DNA of 64,000 bases from Flavobacterium fluviatile (GTDB lineage: Bacteria; Bacteroidota; Bacteroidia; Flavobacteriales; Flavobacteriaceae), in NCBI RefSeq assembly GCF_010645065.1, contig NZ_JAADZW010000017.1, positions 1 to 64,000 on the forward strand, given 5' to 3'. Below the pieces are notes generated by a model. The model was not told where the DNA came from, did not search any database, and saw only the letters and a program-made list of their open reading frames with translations. Made by a program: the position numbers and the translations under genes. Shown here in pieces: positions 25,070 to 33,169 of this stretch (position 1 is the first letter of the stretch; the number at the start of each line of letters is the position of its first letter).

Positions 25070-25966
25070 TCAATTATTTTTTTTGACATTAATATTCATT
25101 ATAACAATAGCTAAAATAATCAGCACGATTCCAATCCATTGCAAAAAAACTACTTCCTCGTTTAATAAAACAAAAGCCATCATTACAGAAACAGGCAGTT
25201 CAAGTGCCGAAACAATGCTTCCTAATCCAATTCCCGTTAACGGAAAGCCCGCATTCATGAGCATAGGAGGTATTATAGTTCCGAAAAGAGAAAGCACAAT
25301 GCCCCATTTCAGGAAAATTGAAAAATTAAAAGGCATATTTTGTGTTGCTAATGCAAAAGAAAAAACAATAACCGCGCCTCCTAAAAGCATGTACAAACTT
25401 CGTTGCGCAGATGAAATTTCAACAGCAACACGGTTTGCCGTAAACATGGTTGTAGTAAATGATGCAGCAGCCAGAATTCCCCAGCCAATTCCTCTCCAGT
25501 CTAATATAATGTCGTTTTTCAGAATATTAGTTGCCAGCACAGTTCCCATAAAAACTATTATAACAGCAATTATTTTTTGACGTGACGGGAGTTTCCTTTC
25601 CAATATCATTTCGAGCAAAACCCCCATCCAGACGGTCTGCATCAGCAAAACAATACCAATAGAAACCGGAATATACTTTACAGCCAGATAATAAAACAAA
25701 CTCGTCATACCAAGTGAAGTTCCGGCCAGCATTAAACTAAATATATTTTTTGTCTTTGCTTTTACTACATTTTCTTTATGTTTTACTTTTTGAAAAGCAT
25801 TAATTAGCAAAACACCTATAATCCCTAATATGAACTGAGAGGTTGTAACTTCGGCAGTTGTAAAACCTTCATTATAAGCCATTTTTACAAAAGTTGCCAG
25901 CATACCATAACTTGTAGCGCCTAAAGCAACCAGAAAAACTCCTCTCAGAACATTTTTTTGTGACAT
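25070..25966 (-). CDS. EamA/DMT family transporter
   Basis: This 298-aa protein has ten hydrophobic spans and two repeated EamA domains (about 8-145 and 155-290), with the first carrying the ATSYGMLATFVKMAYNEGF region and the second PLTGIGLGSIVSALELPVSV. Family members export amino acids or metabolites; the substrate here is unknown. Isolated gene. Confidence 0.88.
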   Translation of the reverse strand: MSQKNVLRGVFLVALGATSYGMLATFVKMAYNEGFTTAEVTTSQFILGIIGVLLINAFQKVKHKENVVKAKTKNIFSLMLAGTSLGMTSLFYYLAVKYIPVSIGIVLLMQTVWMGVLLEMILERKLPSRQKIIAVIIVFMGTVLATNILKNDIILDWRGIGWGILAAASFTTTMFTANRVAVEISSAQRSLYMLLGGAVIVFSFALATQNMPFNFSIFLKWGIVLSLFGTIIPPMLMNAGFPLTGIGLGSIVSALELPVSVMMAFVLLNEEVVFLQWIGIVLIILAIVIMNINVKKNN

Positions 25967-26147
25967 CTTTATTTGATTTTAAAAATTCAGCCAACAAAGA
26001 TAGTGCATAGTTTTTAGCTCAGTGTTAAAAATTGAGAAAGCAAAAATTTAACTTTAAAGACCAATTGAATTTATTTCTTAAAAATTAAAACCTCCAATCT
26101 CCTTCATTTAAAAAATTTCTTTATTTTGCACCCAAATCGAAAAAACA

Positions 26148-26867
26148 ATGAAAAAATCAATTATTGCATTTATTGCAATTGGCTTATTAGCTGTCGGATG
26201 TGATAAAAAAGAATCAACTGATGGTCTGCATCTTACAGGAAACATAAAAGGATTAAAAGAGGGAAAATTATACATTCAAAGATATAATGACACAGCTTTG
26301 GTAGCTATCGACAGTATTAAAATTGATGGGAATTCAGCTTTTGAAACCAATATAAAATTAGAATCACCAGAAATGCTGTATCTATTTCTGGATCGTGGAG
26401 TTACTAATTCATTAGATAATAACATTATGTTTTTTGCCGAACCAGGAAACGTAAACATCGATGCAAATCTTGATAATTTTATAAATGGTGCCAAAATTAC
26501 GGGTTCAAAAAACCATGAATTATATGAAGAATACCTAAAAGTAGCTTCTCGTTTTAAAGATGAGAACCTTTCCCTGATTGAAGCAAAATTCAAAGCACTG
26601 AAAAGACAGGATCAAAAAGCTATTGACAGCATTATGGCAAGAGGTGATTCAAATATCAAACGAAAATATTTGTTTGCTACCAACTTTGCAATCAACAATA
26701 AAGATCATGAAATAGCACCCTATATTGCTTTAGCAGAAATTTACGATATCAATATTAAATTCCTGGACACCATTCAAAAATCGATGACACCTAAAGTGGC
26801 AAAATCATTCTACGGTAAAAAACTTACTAAGTATGTAAATGAAATTAAAAAAGAAGAAAAGAAATAA
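26148..26867 (+). CDS. DUF4369 domain lipoprotein
   Basis: A 239-aa lipoprotein. The lipobox is AVGC (Cys18). The DUF4369 domain starts right after it: LHLTGNIKGLKEGKLYIQRYND and DSIKIDGNSAFETNIKLESP. In other Bacteroidota this domain precedes a thioredoxin/TlpA domain; here none follows, and the C-terminal 120 residues are helical without a CXXC. It ends at a 44-base perfect palindrome that acts as terminator. Confidence 0.8.
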   Translation: MKKSIIAFIAIGLLAVGCDKKESTDGLHLTGNIKGLKEGKLYIQRYNDTALVAIDSIKIDGNSAFETNIKLESPEMLYLFLDRGVTNSLDNNIMFFAEPGNVNIDANLDNFINGAKITGSKNHELYEEYLKVASRFKDENLSLIEAKFKALKRQDQKAIDSIMARGDSNIKRKYLFATNFAINNKDHEIAPYIALAEIYDINIKFLDTIQKSMTPKVAKSFYGKKLTKYVNEIKKEEKK

Positions 26868-26876
26868 TGTTTAAAG

Positions 26877-26920
26877 AATAACGAAAGGCCCGGAAAATAT
26901 TTTCCGGGCCTTTCGTTATT
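26877..26920 (+). terminator. Terminator: perfect 22-bp palindrome
   Basis: AATAACGAAAGGCCCGGAAA continues to its exact reverse complement with no loop (26877-26898 with 26899-26920). It is 10 bases past the DUF4369 stop. Confidence 0.85.
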
Positions 26921-27006
26921 TCAGCAATCCACTACCAATTGTTCGGAGCATCCTATAAAAAACAAAATCCTGCAAGCATTAAACTTACAGGATTTATTTT
27001 TACTTG

Positions 27007-27077
27007 TTGGTCTACTAGGACTCGAACCTAGAAAGACGGCACCAAAAACCGTAGTGTTACCATTACACCATAGACCA
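27007..27077 (-). tRNA. tRNA-Gln (anticodon TTG)
   Basis: A 71-base cloverleaf on the minus strand: acceptor arm TGGTCTA/TAGACCA, D stem, anticodon stem ACGGT/GCCGT closing loop TTTTGGT with TTG at 34-36, and T arm CTAGG/CCTAG. The CCA end is not encoded in full (ACA follows). Confidence 0.93.
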
Positions 27078-27102
27078 ATAAAGTAGTGCGGTTAAGCGAG
27101 TG

Positions 27103-27133
27103 CAAATTTAAAGCTTTTTTTAGTTTGCGCAAA
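27103..27133 (-). promoter_or_regulatory. tRNA-Gln promoter (TTTG-N19-TAAATTTG)
   Basis: TTTG (27130-27133) and TAAATTTG (27103-27110) are 19 bases apart on the minus strand, 26 bases before the tRNA. Confidence 0.75.
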
Positions 27134-27326
27134 CTTTTTGGTAAAAAAAATCAATTTTTTTATCATTTTTTTTCTTTTAAACCCGCCACATCACTGCAAA
27201 TATTTAAAAAACAACAGGTTACTTCTATCAAATACTTTTGTAGAATTTTTTGTTAATGCTCGTTTCTTTACACAAAAAAACATTTTCTTTGTAAGATAGA
27301 AAACATACAAAATTTAACACCTGAAT

Positions 27327-30300
27327 ATGGCACAATTCAATTTCAATAAATGGAATACAATTATTGGTTGGTTTGCATTTGCAATCGCTTTAATCACCTA
27401 TACACTAACTGTTGAACCAACCATGAGCTTCTGGGATTGCGGCGAATATATTGCTACAGCTGCCAAACTTGAAGTTGGCCATCCTCCCGGAGCACCTTTA
27501 TTTCAAATGATGGGTGCGTTTTTTGCCATGTTTGCGATCGACAATCAGCATATTGCACTAATGGTAAACATGATGTCTGTTTTTTCAAGTGCTTTTACGA
27601 TTTTATTTATGTTTTGGTCATCGTCAATGATTTTGAAAAAAATTGTAGCCCGTTTTGCTGAAATCGATCAAAATAATTCAATTGTAATCTTAGGAAGCTC
27701 TTTTGTTGGAGCTCTTGCCTATACCTTTTCAGACAGCTTTTGGTTTAATGCAGTGGAAGCCGAAGTTTATGCGATGGCATCCTTATTAATAGCATTGCTT
27801 TTCTGGCTGGGACTTCGTTGGGAGCAAGATATGGACAAACCAAAAGGAAACAGATGGCTGCTCATTATATCTCTTGTTGTAGGTCTTTCGTTTGGAGTTC
27901 ATTTTATGGCATTATTAACTATTCCTGCAATTGGATTCCTTTACTTCTTTAAGCATTATGAAAAAGTCACTATAAAAAATTTCATTATTGGCAACATCGT
28001 AGTTATTGCAATTTTATTATTCATTTTCAAATTACTTCTTCCATTAACTATGGCATTCTTTGGCAAAACCGAAGTTTTCATGGTAAACAGCATGGGATTA
28101 CCTTTTAACTCAGGAACCATTTTCGTTGCGTTGCTTTTTATTGCTTTCTTTTATTTTGGATTAAAATACACCAAACAAAAAGGATTTATTTTCTATAACA
28201 CCATTATTTTATGCATTCTGTTTATCTTAATTGGTTTTTCTACCTGGATGATGCTGCCTGTACGTGCCAACGCCAATACAGTTATCAACGAAAATAAACC
28301 ATCCGATGCCACAGAAGTTTTGGCTTATTACAATCGCGAGCAATACGGTGTAAATCCATTGTTTTATGGTCCACAATACACTGAAGTTTTTGCCGGACTG
28401 GATGAAAAAACGCCTTACCTGGATAAAAAACCAAACTACGAAAGAGATTATAAAACCGGCAAATACATCATTACCAACAATTACAAAAATGCAGAGCAAA
28501 ATAGCGATGATAATCAAAAAACAATTCTGCCTAGAATGTGGAGTACCGAAAATGGACACATTCAGAATTATATCAATTTCACTAATCCGCCTCAGTTCAG
28601 AATAAATCCGAACTACCCTTACGAAGAGGATTTAGGAAAATACGGAATTGATGCCAATCAGTTGAGTGAAGATGAATACAATAAAGCCATTGCTCAATTA
28701 CGTAACGAAGTTGAAAAAACAGTCCACGAATTCAGACAGGCTTATGCACAAAAACAAATTGACAACGAAGGTTATGTGAAATTCTTAAGAAGCTATAGTG
28801 ATTATTTAATCATCGAAAAACCTTCAACCGTTGATAATTTCAGTTTTATGTTTGAATATCAGTTTGGATATATGTACTGGAGATATCTGATGTGGAATTT
28901 CGTAGGACGTCAAAGTGATGTTCAGGGGAAATATGACAATTTAGACGGTAACTGGATTAGCGGAATTAAACCGTTAGACACCTTGCATTTAGGATCTCAG
29001 GATAATCTACCTTCAGACGTTTTAAATAATAAAGGACGTAATGCTTATTATTTCCTTCCTTTCATTTTAGGCTTAATCGGAATAATGTATCATGCTAATA
29101 AAGATCTTAAAAGTTTCTATGTTCTTTTAGTATTATTTTTATTTACGGGTATTGCACTTAAAATCTATTTGAACGAAAGACCTTTTGAACCTCGTGAAAG
29201 GGATTATGCCCTGGTGGGCTCCTTCTACGTTTTTGCAATCTGGATAGGCTTTGGAGTTTATTCTTTATATGAAACTATTCAAAAATACTTAGCACCAAAA
29301 ATTGCAGGTCCGGTAATTATTGCCGGAAGTTTATTAGCAGCTCCTGTTTTAATGGCTTCTCAAAACTGGGACGATCATGACAGGTCAGGCAAATATACAG
29401 CTGTAGCAATGGCAAAAGCGTATCTGACTTCATGCGATAAAGACGCTATTTTATTTACAATTGGAGACAATGATACATTCCCATTATGGTATGCACAAGA
29501 AATCGAAGGTATTCGCACTGATGTAAAAATTGTAAATACAAGTCTTTTCATGACTGATTGGTATATCGATCAGATGAAAGCTAAGGCGTACGAATCCGAC
29601 CCATTACCAATCTCATTCAAACATGATGAGTATGTTGGTGATAAATTAGATTATGTAGCCCACATTCCAAAAGTAGAAACCCGTTGGGATATTAATGACT
29701 TTATTACTTTTATTAAACACCCAAAATCAACTGTTGGGTTACAAAATGGACAAACCATTCACTTTTTTCCAACAAATAAAATCAGAATTTCTGTTGATAA
29801 GAATACCATCATCAAAAACAAAGTAGTCAATCCTAAATATAACGACTCTATTGTGCCTTATATGGATATTGACATCAAAGGAAGTGCTATATATAAGAAT
29901 CGTTTGATGATGCTGGATATTTTAGCAAACAACAACTGGAAAAGACCAATCTATTTTAGCGGTGGTGCTTTTGACGATGAAGATTATTTATGGCTGAAAG
30001 ATTATCTTCAATTAGACGGAATGGTTTATAAATTGGTCCCAATAAAAAACACTCCTTCAAAAGACGGAGGCCCAATGGACATGGGTCAGATTGACGCTGA
30101 TAAAATGTACAACATCGTAACAAAATGGGATTGGGGCAACAGTAACGGAAATATTTATCACGATCCTGAAACAAGACGAAACAGTATTACTTATCGAACA
30201 AATCTCTCCCGTTTAATGAATCAGCTTATTGCTGAAGGTAAAATTGATAAAGCGAAAAACATCATCAATCTTGCTATGACAAAAATGCCATTGAATCAAT

Positions 30301-30605
30301 ATGGATACTATTCTTTAGTAGAACCTTTTACAAGTGGCTATTATAAAGTGGGAGAAAAAGGAAAAGCACAGGATTTGTTAAACAAACTGGTTCAGAAATA
30401 CAAAGAGAATCTTAATTATTATGCAACTCTAAGCGGAGCTGATCAGTCTGATTTAGCCATTGATATCATAACAGATATTGAACGCTACAGAAGCCTGCTT
30501 CAGGTTATGAAAGAAAACAAAGACCTGCTTTTTTACGAGAATCACAAAAAGACTTTCAATACTTATGTAAATGTTTTTGAACGTTTTGGACGTGAAAAAG
30601 AATAA
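27327..30605 (+). CDS. DUF2723 membrane protein (GT-C-like)
   Basis: A large (1092 aa) inner-membrane protein. The N-terminal half has about 12 spans and begins FNKWNTIIGWFAFAIALITY, then TMSFWDCGEYIATA with the conserved Asp and Glu, and GHPPGAPLFQMMG. These match DUF2723, a family distantly like protein-O-mannosyltransferase and GT-C enzymes. The C-terminal third is soluble and periplasmic, with helices. A role in lipid-linked sugar transfer to protein or lipid is likely but the acceptor is unknown. It is monocistronic with a strong terminator. Confidence 0.85.
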   Translation: MAQFNFNKWNTIIGWFAFAIALITYTLTVEPTMSFWDCGEYIATAAKLEVGHPPGAPLFQMMGAFFAMFAIDNQHIALMVNMMSVFSSAFTILFMFWSSSMILKKIVARFAEIDQNNSIVILGSSFVGALAYTFSDSFWFNAVEAEVYAMASLLIALLFWLGLRWEQDMDKPKGNRWLLIISLVVGLSFGVHFMALLTIPAIGFLYFFKHYEKVTIKNFIIGNIVVIAILLFIFKLLLPLTMAFFGKTEVFMVNSMGLPFNSGTIFVALLFIAFFYFGLKYTKQKGFIFYNTIILCILFILIGFSTWMMLPVRANANTVINENKPSDATEVLAYYNREQYGVNPLFYGPQYTEVFAGLDEKTPYLDKKPNYERDYKTGKYIITNNYKNAEQNSDDNQKTILPRMWSTENGHIQNYINFTNPPQFRINPNYPYEEDLGKYGIDANQLSEDEYNKAIAQLRNEVEKTVHEFRQAYAQKQIDNEGYVKFLRSYSDYLIIEKPSTVDNFSFMFEYQFGYMYWRYLMWNFVGRQSDVQGKYDNLDGNWISGIKPLDTLHLGSQDNLPSDVLNNKGRNAYYFLPFILGLIGIMYHANKDLKSFYVLLVLFLFTGIALKIYLNERPFEPRERDYALVGSFYVFAIWIGFGVYSLYETIQKYLAPKIAGPVIIAGSLLAAPVLMASQNWDDHDRSGKYTAVAMAKAYLTSCDKDAILFTIGDNDTFPLWYAQEIEGIRTDVKIVNTSLFMTDWYIDQMKAKAYESDPLPISFKHDEYVGDKLDYVAHIPKVETRWDINDFITFIKHPKSTVGLQNGQTIHFFPTNKIRISVDKNTIIKNKVVNPKYNDSIVPYMDIDIKGSAIYKNRLMMLDILANNNWKRPIYFSGGAFDDEDYLWLKDYLQLDGMVYKLVPIKNTPSKDGGPMDMGQIDADKMYNIVTKWDWGNSNGNIYHDPETRRNSITYRTNLSRLMNQLIAEGKIDKAKNIINLAMTKMPLNQYGYYSLVEPFTSGYYKVGEKGKAQDLLNKLVQKYKENLNYYATLSGADQSDLAIDIITDIERYRSLLQVMKENKDLLFYENHKKTFNTYVNVFERFGREKE

Positions 30606-30631
30606 TAATATACGAAAAATATATTAATTAA

Positions 30632-30672
30632 AAAAATGCAGCGCTGTTAGTTAAATAGCGCTGCATTTTTTA
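30632..30672 (+). terminator. Terminator after the DUF2723 gene
   Basis: A 14-bp stem AAAAATGCAGCGCT/AGCGCTGCATTTTT (30632-30645 with 30657-30670) and a T run. Confidence 0.9.
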
Positions 30673-30701
30673 ATTTTACATATCTCTAAAATGTTTCCAA
30701 A

Positions 30702-31337
30702 ATGAGTTTTTACTGGGTCAAAACCAATTCATTCATTAAAAGGATATTTTCTAAATATTGTTGGGATATTCCAAACAAAGAAAAGAAAATATATCTCACA
30801 TTTGATGATGGGCCAACTCCTGAAATTACGGATTGGGTTCTAACTGAATTAAAGAAGTTTGACGCAAAAGCCACATTCTTTTGTATTGGAAAAAACATCA
30901 AAGCTAACTTAGCCTTATTTGAAAAATTAATAACCGACGGGCATTCTATCGGCAATCACACTATGAATCATGTAAACGGCTGGAAAAGCCATACTGATGA
31001 TTACATTGAAAACGTTCAAAATTGTGCTGCTGTTTTAGAAGAAGAGAAAACATCTAACCTGATATTTCGCCCTCCTTACGGGAAGATAAAAAAAGCGCAA
31101 TCTAAAATTCTACGAAAATTAGGTTACAAAATTGTAATGTGGGATGTTTTAAGCGCCGATTTTGACCAGAGTATTACTCCTCAAAAATGTCTTGAAAATG
31201 TTATAAAAAATGTAACATCAGGAAGTGTGATTGTATTTCATGATAGTATAAAGGCTTCGCAGAACTTAAAATTTGCACTTCCTAAAACTTTACATTTTTT
31301 AAAAGAAAATGGATATGATTTTGATGTTATCAGATAA
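30702..31337 (+). CDS. Polysaccharide deacetylase (NodB family)
   Basis: This 211-aa enzyme removes N-acetyl groups from peptidoglycan or other polysaccharides. It has the metal motif TFDDGPTPE (near residue 34), the HxxxH motif GNHTMNHVN (near 85), RPPYGK (near 124) and the C-terminal VFHDS of family 4 carbohydrate esterases. No signal peptide is clear; the N-terminus (SFYWVKTNSFIKRIF) has a short hydrophobic part. It faces the thioredoxin gene. Confidence 0.88.
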   Translation: MSFYWVKTNSFIKRIFSKYCWDIPNKEKKIYLTFDDGPTPEITDWVLTELKKFDAKATFFCIGKNIKANLALFEKLITDGHSIGNHTMNHVNGWKSHTDDYIENVQNCAAVLEEEKTSNLIFRPPYGKIKKAQSKILRKLGYKIVMWDVLSADFDQSITPQKCLENVIKNVTSGSVIVFHDSIKASQNLKFALPKTLHFLKENGYDFDVIR

Positions 31338-31361
31338 GCACAATAACAAACAATAGAATTA

Positions 31362-31664
31362 TTATATACCAAATTGTTCCTGAACAATTCCTATGATGGT
31401 ATTAGCATCCAGCTCACCTGACTGCCTCCATATCATTTGCCCTTCTTTATAGATCATCAGGGTAGGAAGTCCTTTTATCCTTAAAGCTTCTGCGAGTTCC
31501 TGATTTTTATCCACATCAATTTTGATTACCTTGGCTTTATCACCAAGTGCAGCCGCAACATCCTTAATAACAGGATGCATAGAAACTGAGGATTCATTCC
31601 AGTCTGTGTAAAAATCGATTAACACAGGAACCTGTGCATTTATTAGTTCTCCAAATTTTGACAT
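31362..31664 (-). CDS. Thioredoxin-fold protein without CXXC
   Basis: A 100-aa protein with a complete thioredoxin fold: VPVLIDFYTDW, then NESSVSMHPVIK, KVIKIDVDKNQELAEALRIKG, LPTLMIYKEGQ. The active-site WCGPC is replaced by WNESS, so both redox Cys are lost. It cannot do disulfide exchange; it may be a scaffold or a chaperone. The cis-Pro (LPT) is kept. It is a lone gene. The sequence is intact over 100 codons, so this is not decay. Confidence 0.88.
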   Translation of the reverse strand: MSKFGELINAQVPVLIDFYTDWNESSVSMHPVIKDVAAALGDKAKVIKIDVDKNQELAEALRIKGLPTLMIYKEGQMIWRQSGELDANTIIGIVQEQFGI

Positions 31665-31737
31665 AAAACCAAAAATTTAAATTTTTAAATCTACTAAAAA
31701 GAGATTACCATTATACAAATGTAGCATTTTTACCGAA

Positions 31738-32973
31738 TTAAGCCACATTGTTGCCCTTTTTTAGTTCAACAACTGTGATTTCAGGCATAATTCCAACCCG
31801 CCCAGGATAGGCATGAAAACCAAATCCTCTGTTCACATAAACATATCTTCCTAAATTTTCATATAACCCCGCCCATTGTTTATAAATATATTGTGCCAGA
31901 CTCCATTTAAAATAACCCGGAATTTCAATACCAAACTGCATTCCGTGCGTATGTCCTGAGAACGTTAAGTGAAAATTTTTAGGATGCTCTTTAATTTCTG
32001 CGTCCCAATGACTCGGGTCATGACTCATCAGTATTTTAAAATCTTCCTGAGCGACTTCAGCAGCAGCTTTATTTAAGTCACCGGCTTTTTTAAAATTCAC
32101 TCCCCAGTTCTCTACTCCAATCAAAGCAATTTTATCATTCCCTTTTTGAATATAAGTATGTTCGTTAAGCATTAATCTAAATCCAATTTGTCCATAGAGA
32201 TCCTTAATCGACTGAAAATTTTCACTCTTTTGCTTCTCCGATGGCCAGGTAACGTATTCACCATAGTCATGATTCCCTAAGATAGCAAATTTTCCGTATT
32301 TATATTCTTTAATTCGGTTAAAAACATCAATCCAGGGATGCATTTCTTTAGCATGTGTATTCACAATGTCCCCTGTAAACAAAATCATATCTGATTCCTG
32401 TTCATTAATGAGGTCAATAGCATAACTTATTTTTTCAGGATTATCAAAACTTCCGCTGTGCACGTCTGAAATTTGAGTAATTTTAAATCCGTCAAAAGCA
32501 TCAGGTAAATCAGGAAAAAGAATGGTTTGTTTGAATACTTTAAAATTATATTTCCCTTCAAAAATCCCATAAATCAAAGACAGAAACGGAACAGCTGCCA
32601 AACCCAGAGCCAATTGACTCACAAATCTACGCCGTTCAGGCATCATTTCTCTTCTTGGCACATTGTACATGAAATAGTTCAAAATGCTGGCTCCAATTCT
32701 AAAAATATCTTCTCCAAATAAAATTAGCGTAATTACAATTTTAGGAACATACACCAACAACATTAACCCCATGGTAAACATGGTATATCTGGTCTGACCA
32801 ACAGAACGGTCAAATTGCGTAAAAGAATAGACAATAAAAACTAAAAGTAATACACTAATAACCTGATAAGCTATTAAAACCCATCTCAACTTGATTAAAG
32901 TACGAAAGGCCTGGTAGGAATAGAACTCAATAAGTAAAAAAAGAGCACACAGAATTACAAAACGAAGAATCAT
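31738..32973 (-). CDS. Membrane-anchored metallophosphoesterase
   Basis: This 411-aa protein has about five N-terminal membrane spans (1-130) and a calcineurin-like phosphoesterase domain (about 150-390): ISDVHSG (metal), LFTGDIVN, LGNHDYG, LMSHDP and FSGHTHGMQFG. The layout is like YkuE-type enzymes that may act on lipid-linked phosphates. The substrate is unknown. Confidence 0.88.
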   Translation of the reverse strand: MILRFVILCALFLLIEFYSYQAFRTLIKLRWVLIAYQVISVLLLVFIVYSFTQFDRSVGQTRYTMFTMGLMLLVYVPKIVITLILFGEDIFRIGASILNYFMYNVPRREMMPERRRFVSQLALGLAAVPFLSLIYGIFEGKYNFKVFKQTILFPDLPDAFDGFKITQISDVHSGSFDNPEKISYAIDLINEQESDMILFTGDIVNTHAKEMHPWIDVFNRIKEYKYGKFAILGNHDYGEYVTWPSEKQKSENFQSIKDLYGQIGFRLMLNEHTYIQKGNDKIALIGVENWGVNFKKAGDLNKAAAEVAQEDFKILMSHDPSHWDAEIKEHPKNFHLTFSGHTHGMQFGIEIPGYFKWSLAQYIYKQWAGLYENLGRYVYVNRGFGFHAYPGRVGIMPEITVVELKKGNNVA

Positions 32974-33169
32974 TATTTACAGTTTTAAACAAAGTAACAA
33001 AGAATGAAAATTTTAACGCTTTTTATTATCAAAATTTTAACTACTATGAGAAGCGATTTTATAATATTATTTCAATATTTAAATTAACAGCGAGACCTCA
33101 ACATAAATTCAAACAACAAACTGTTTTTTAAAACCCAATTGTTTATTTTTACAGACTAATATTTTTTAT

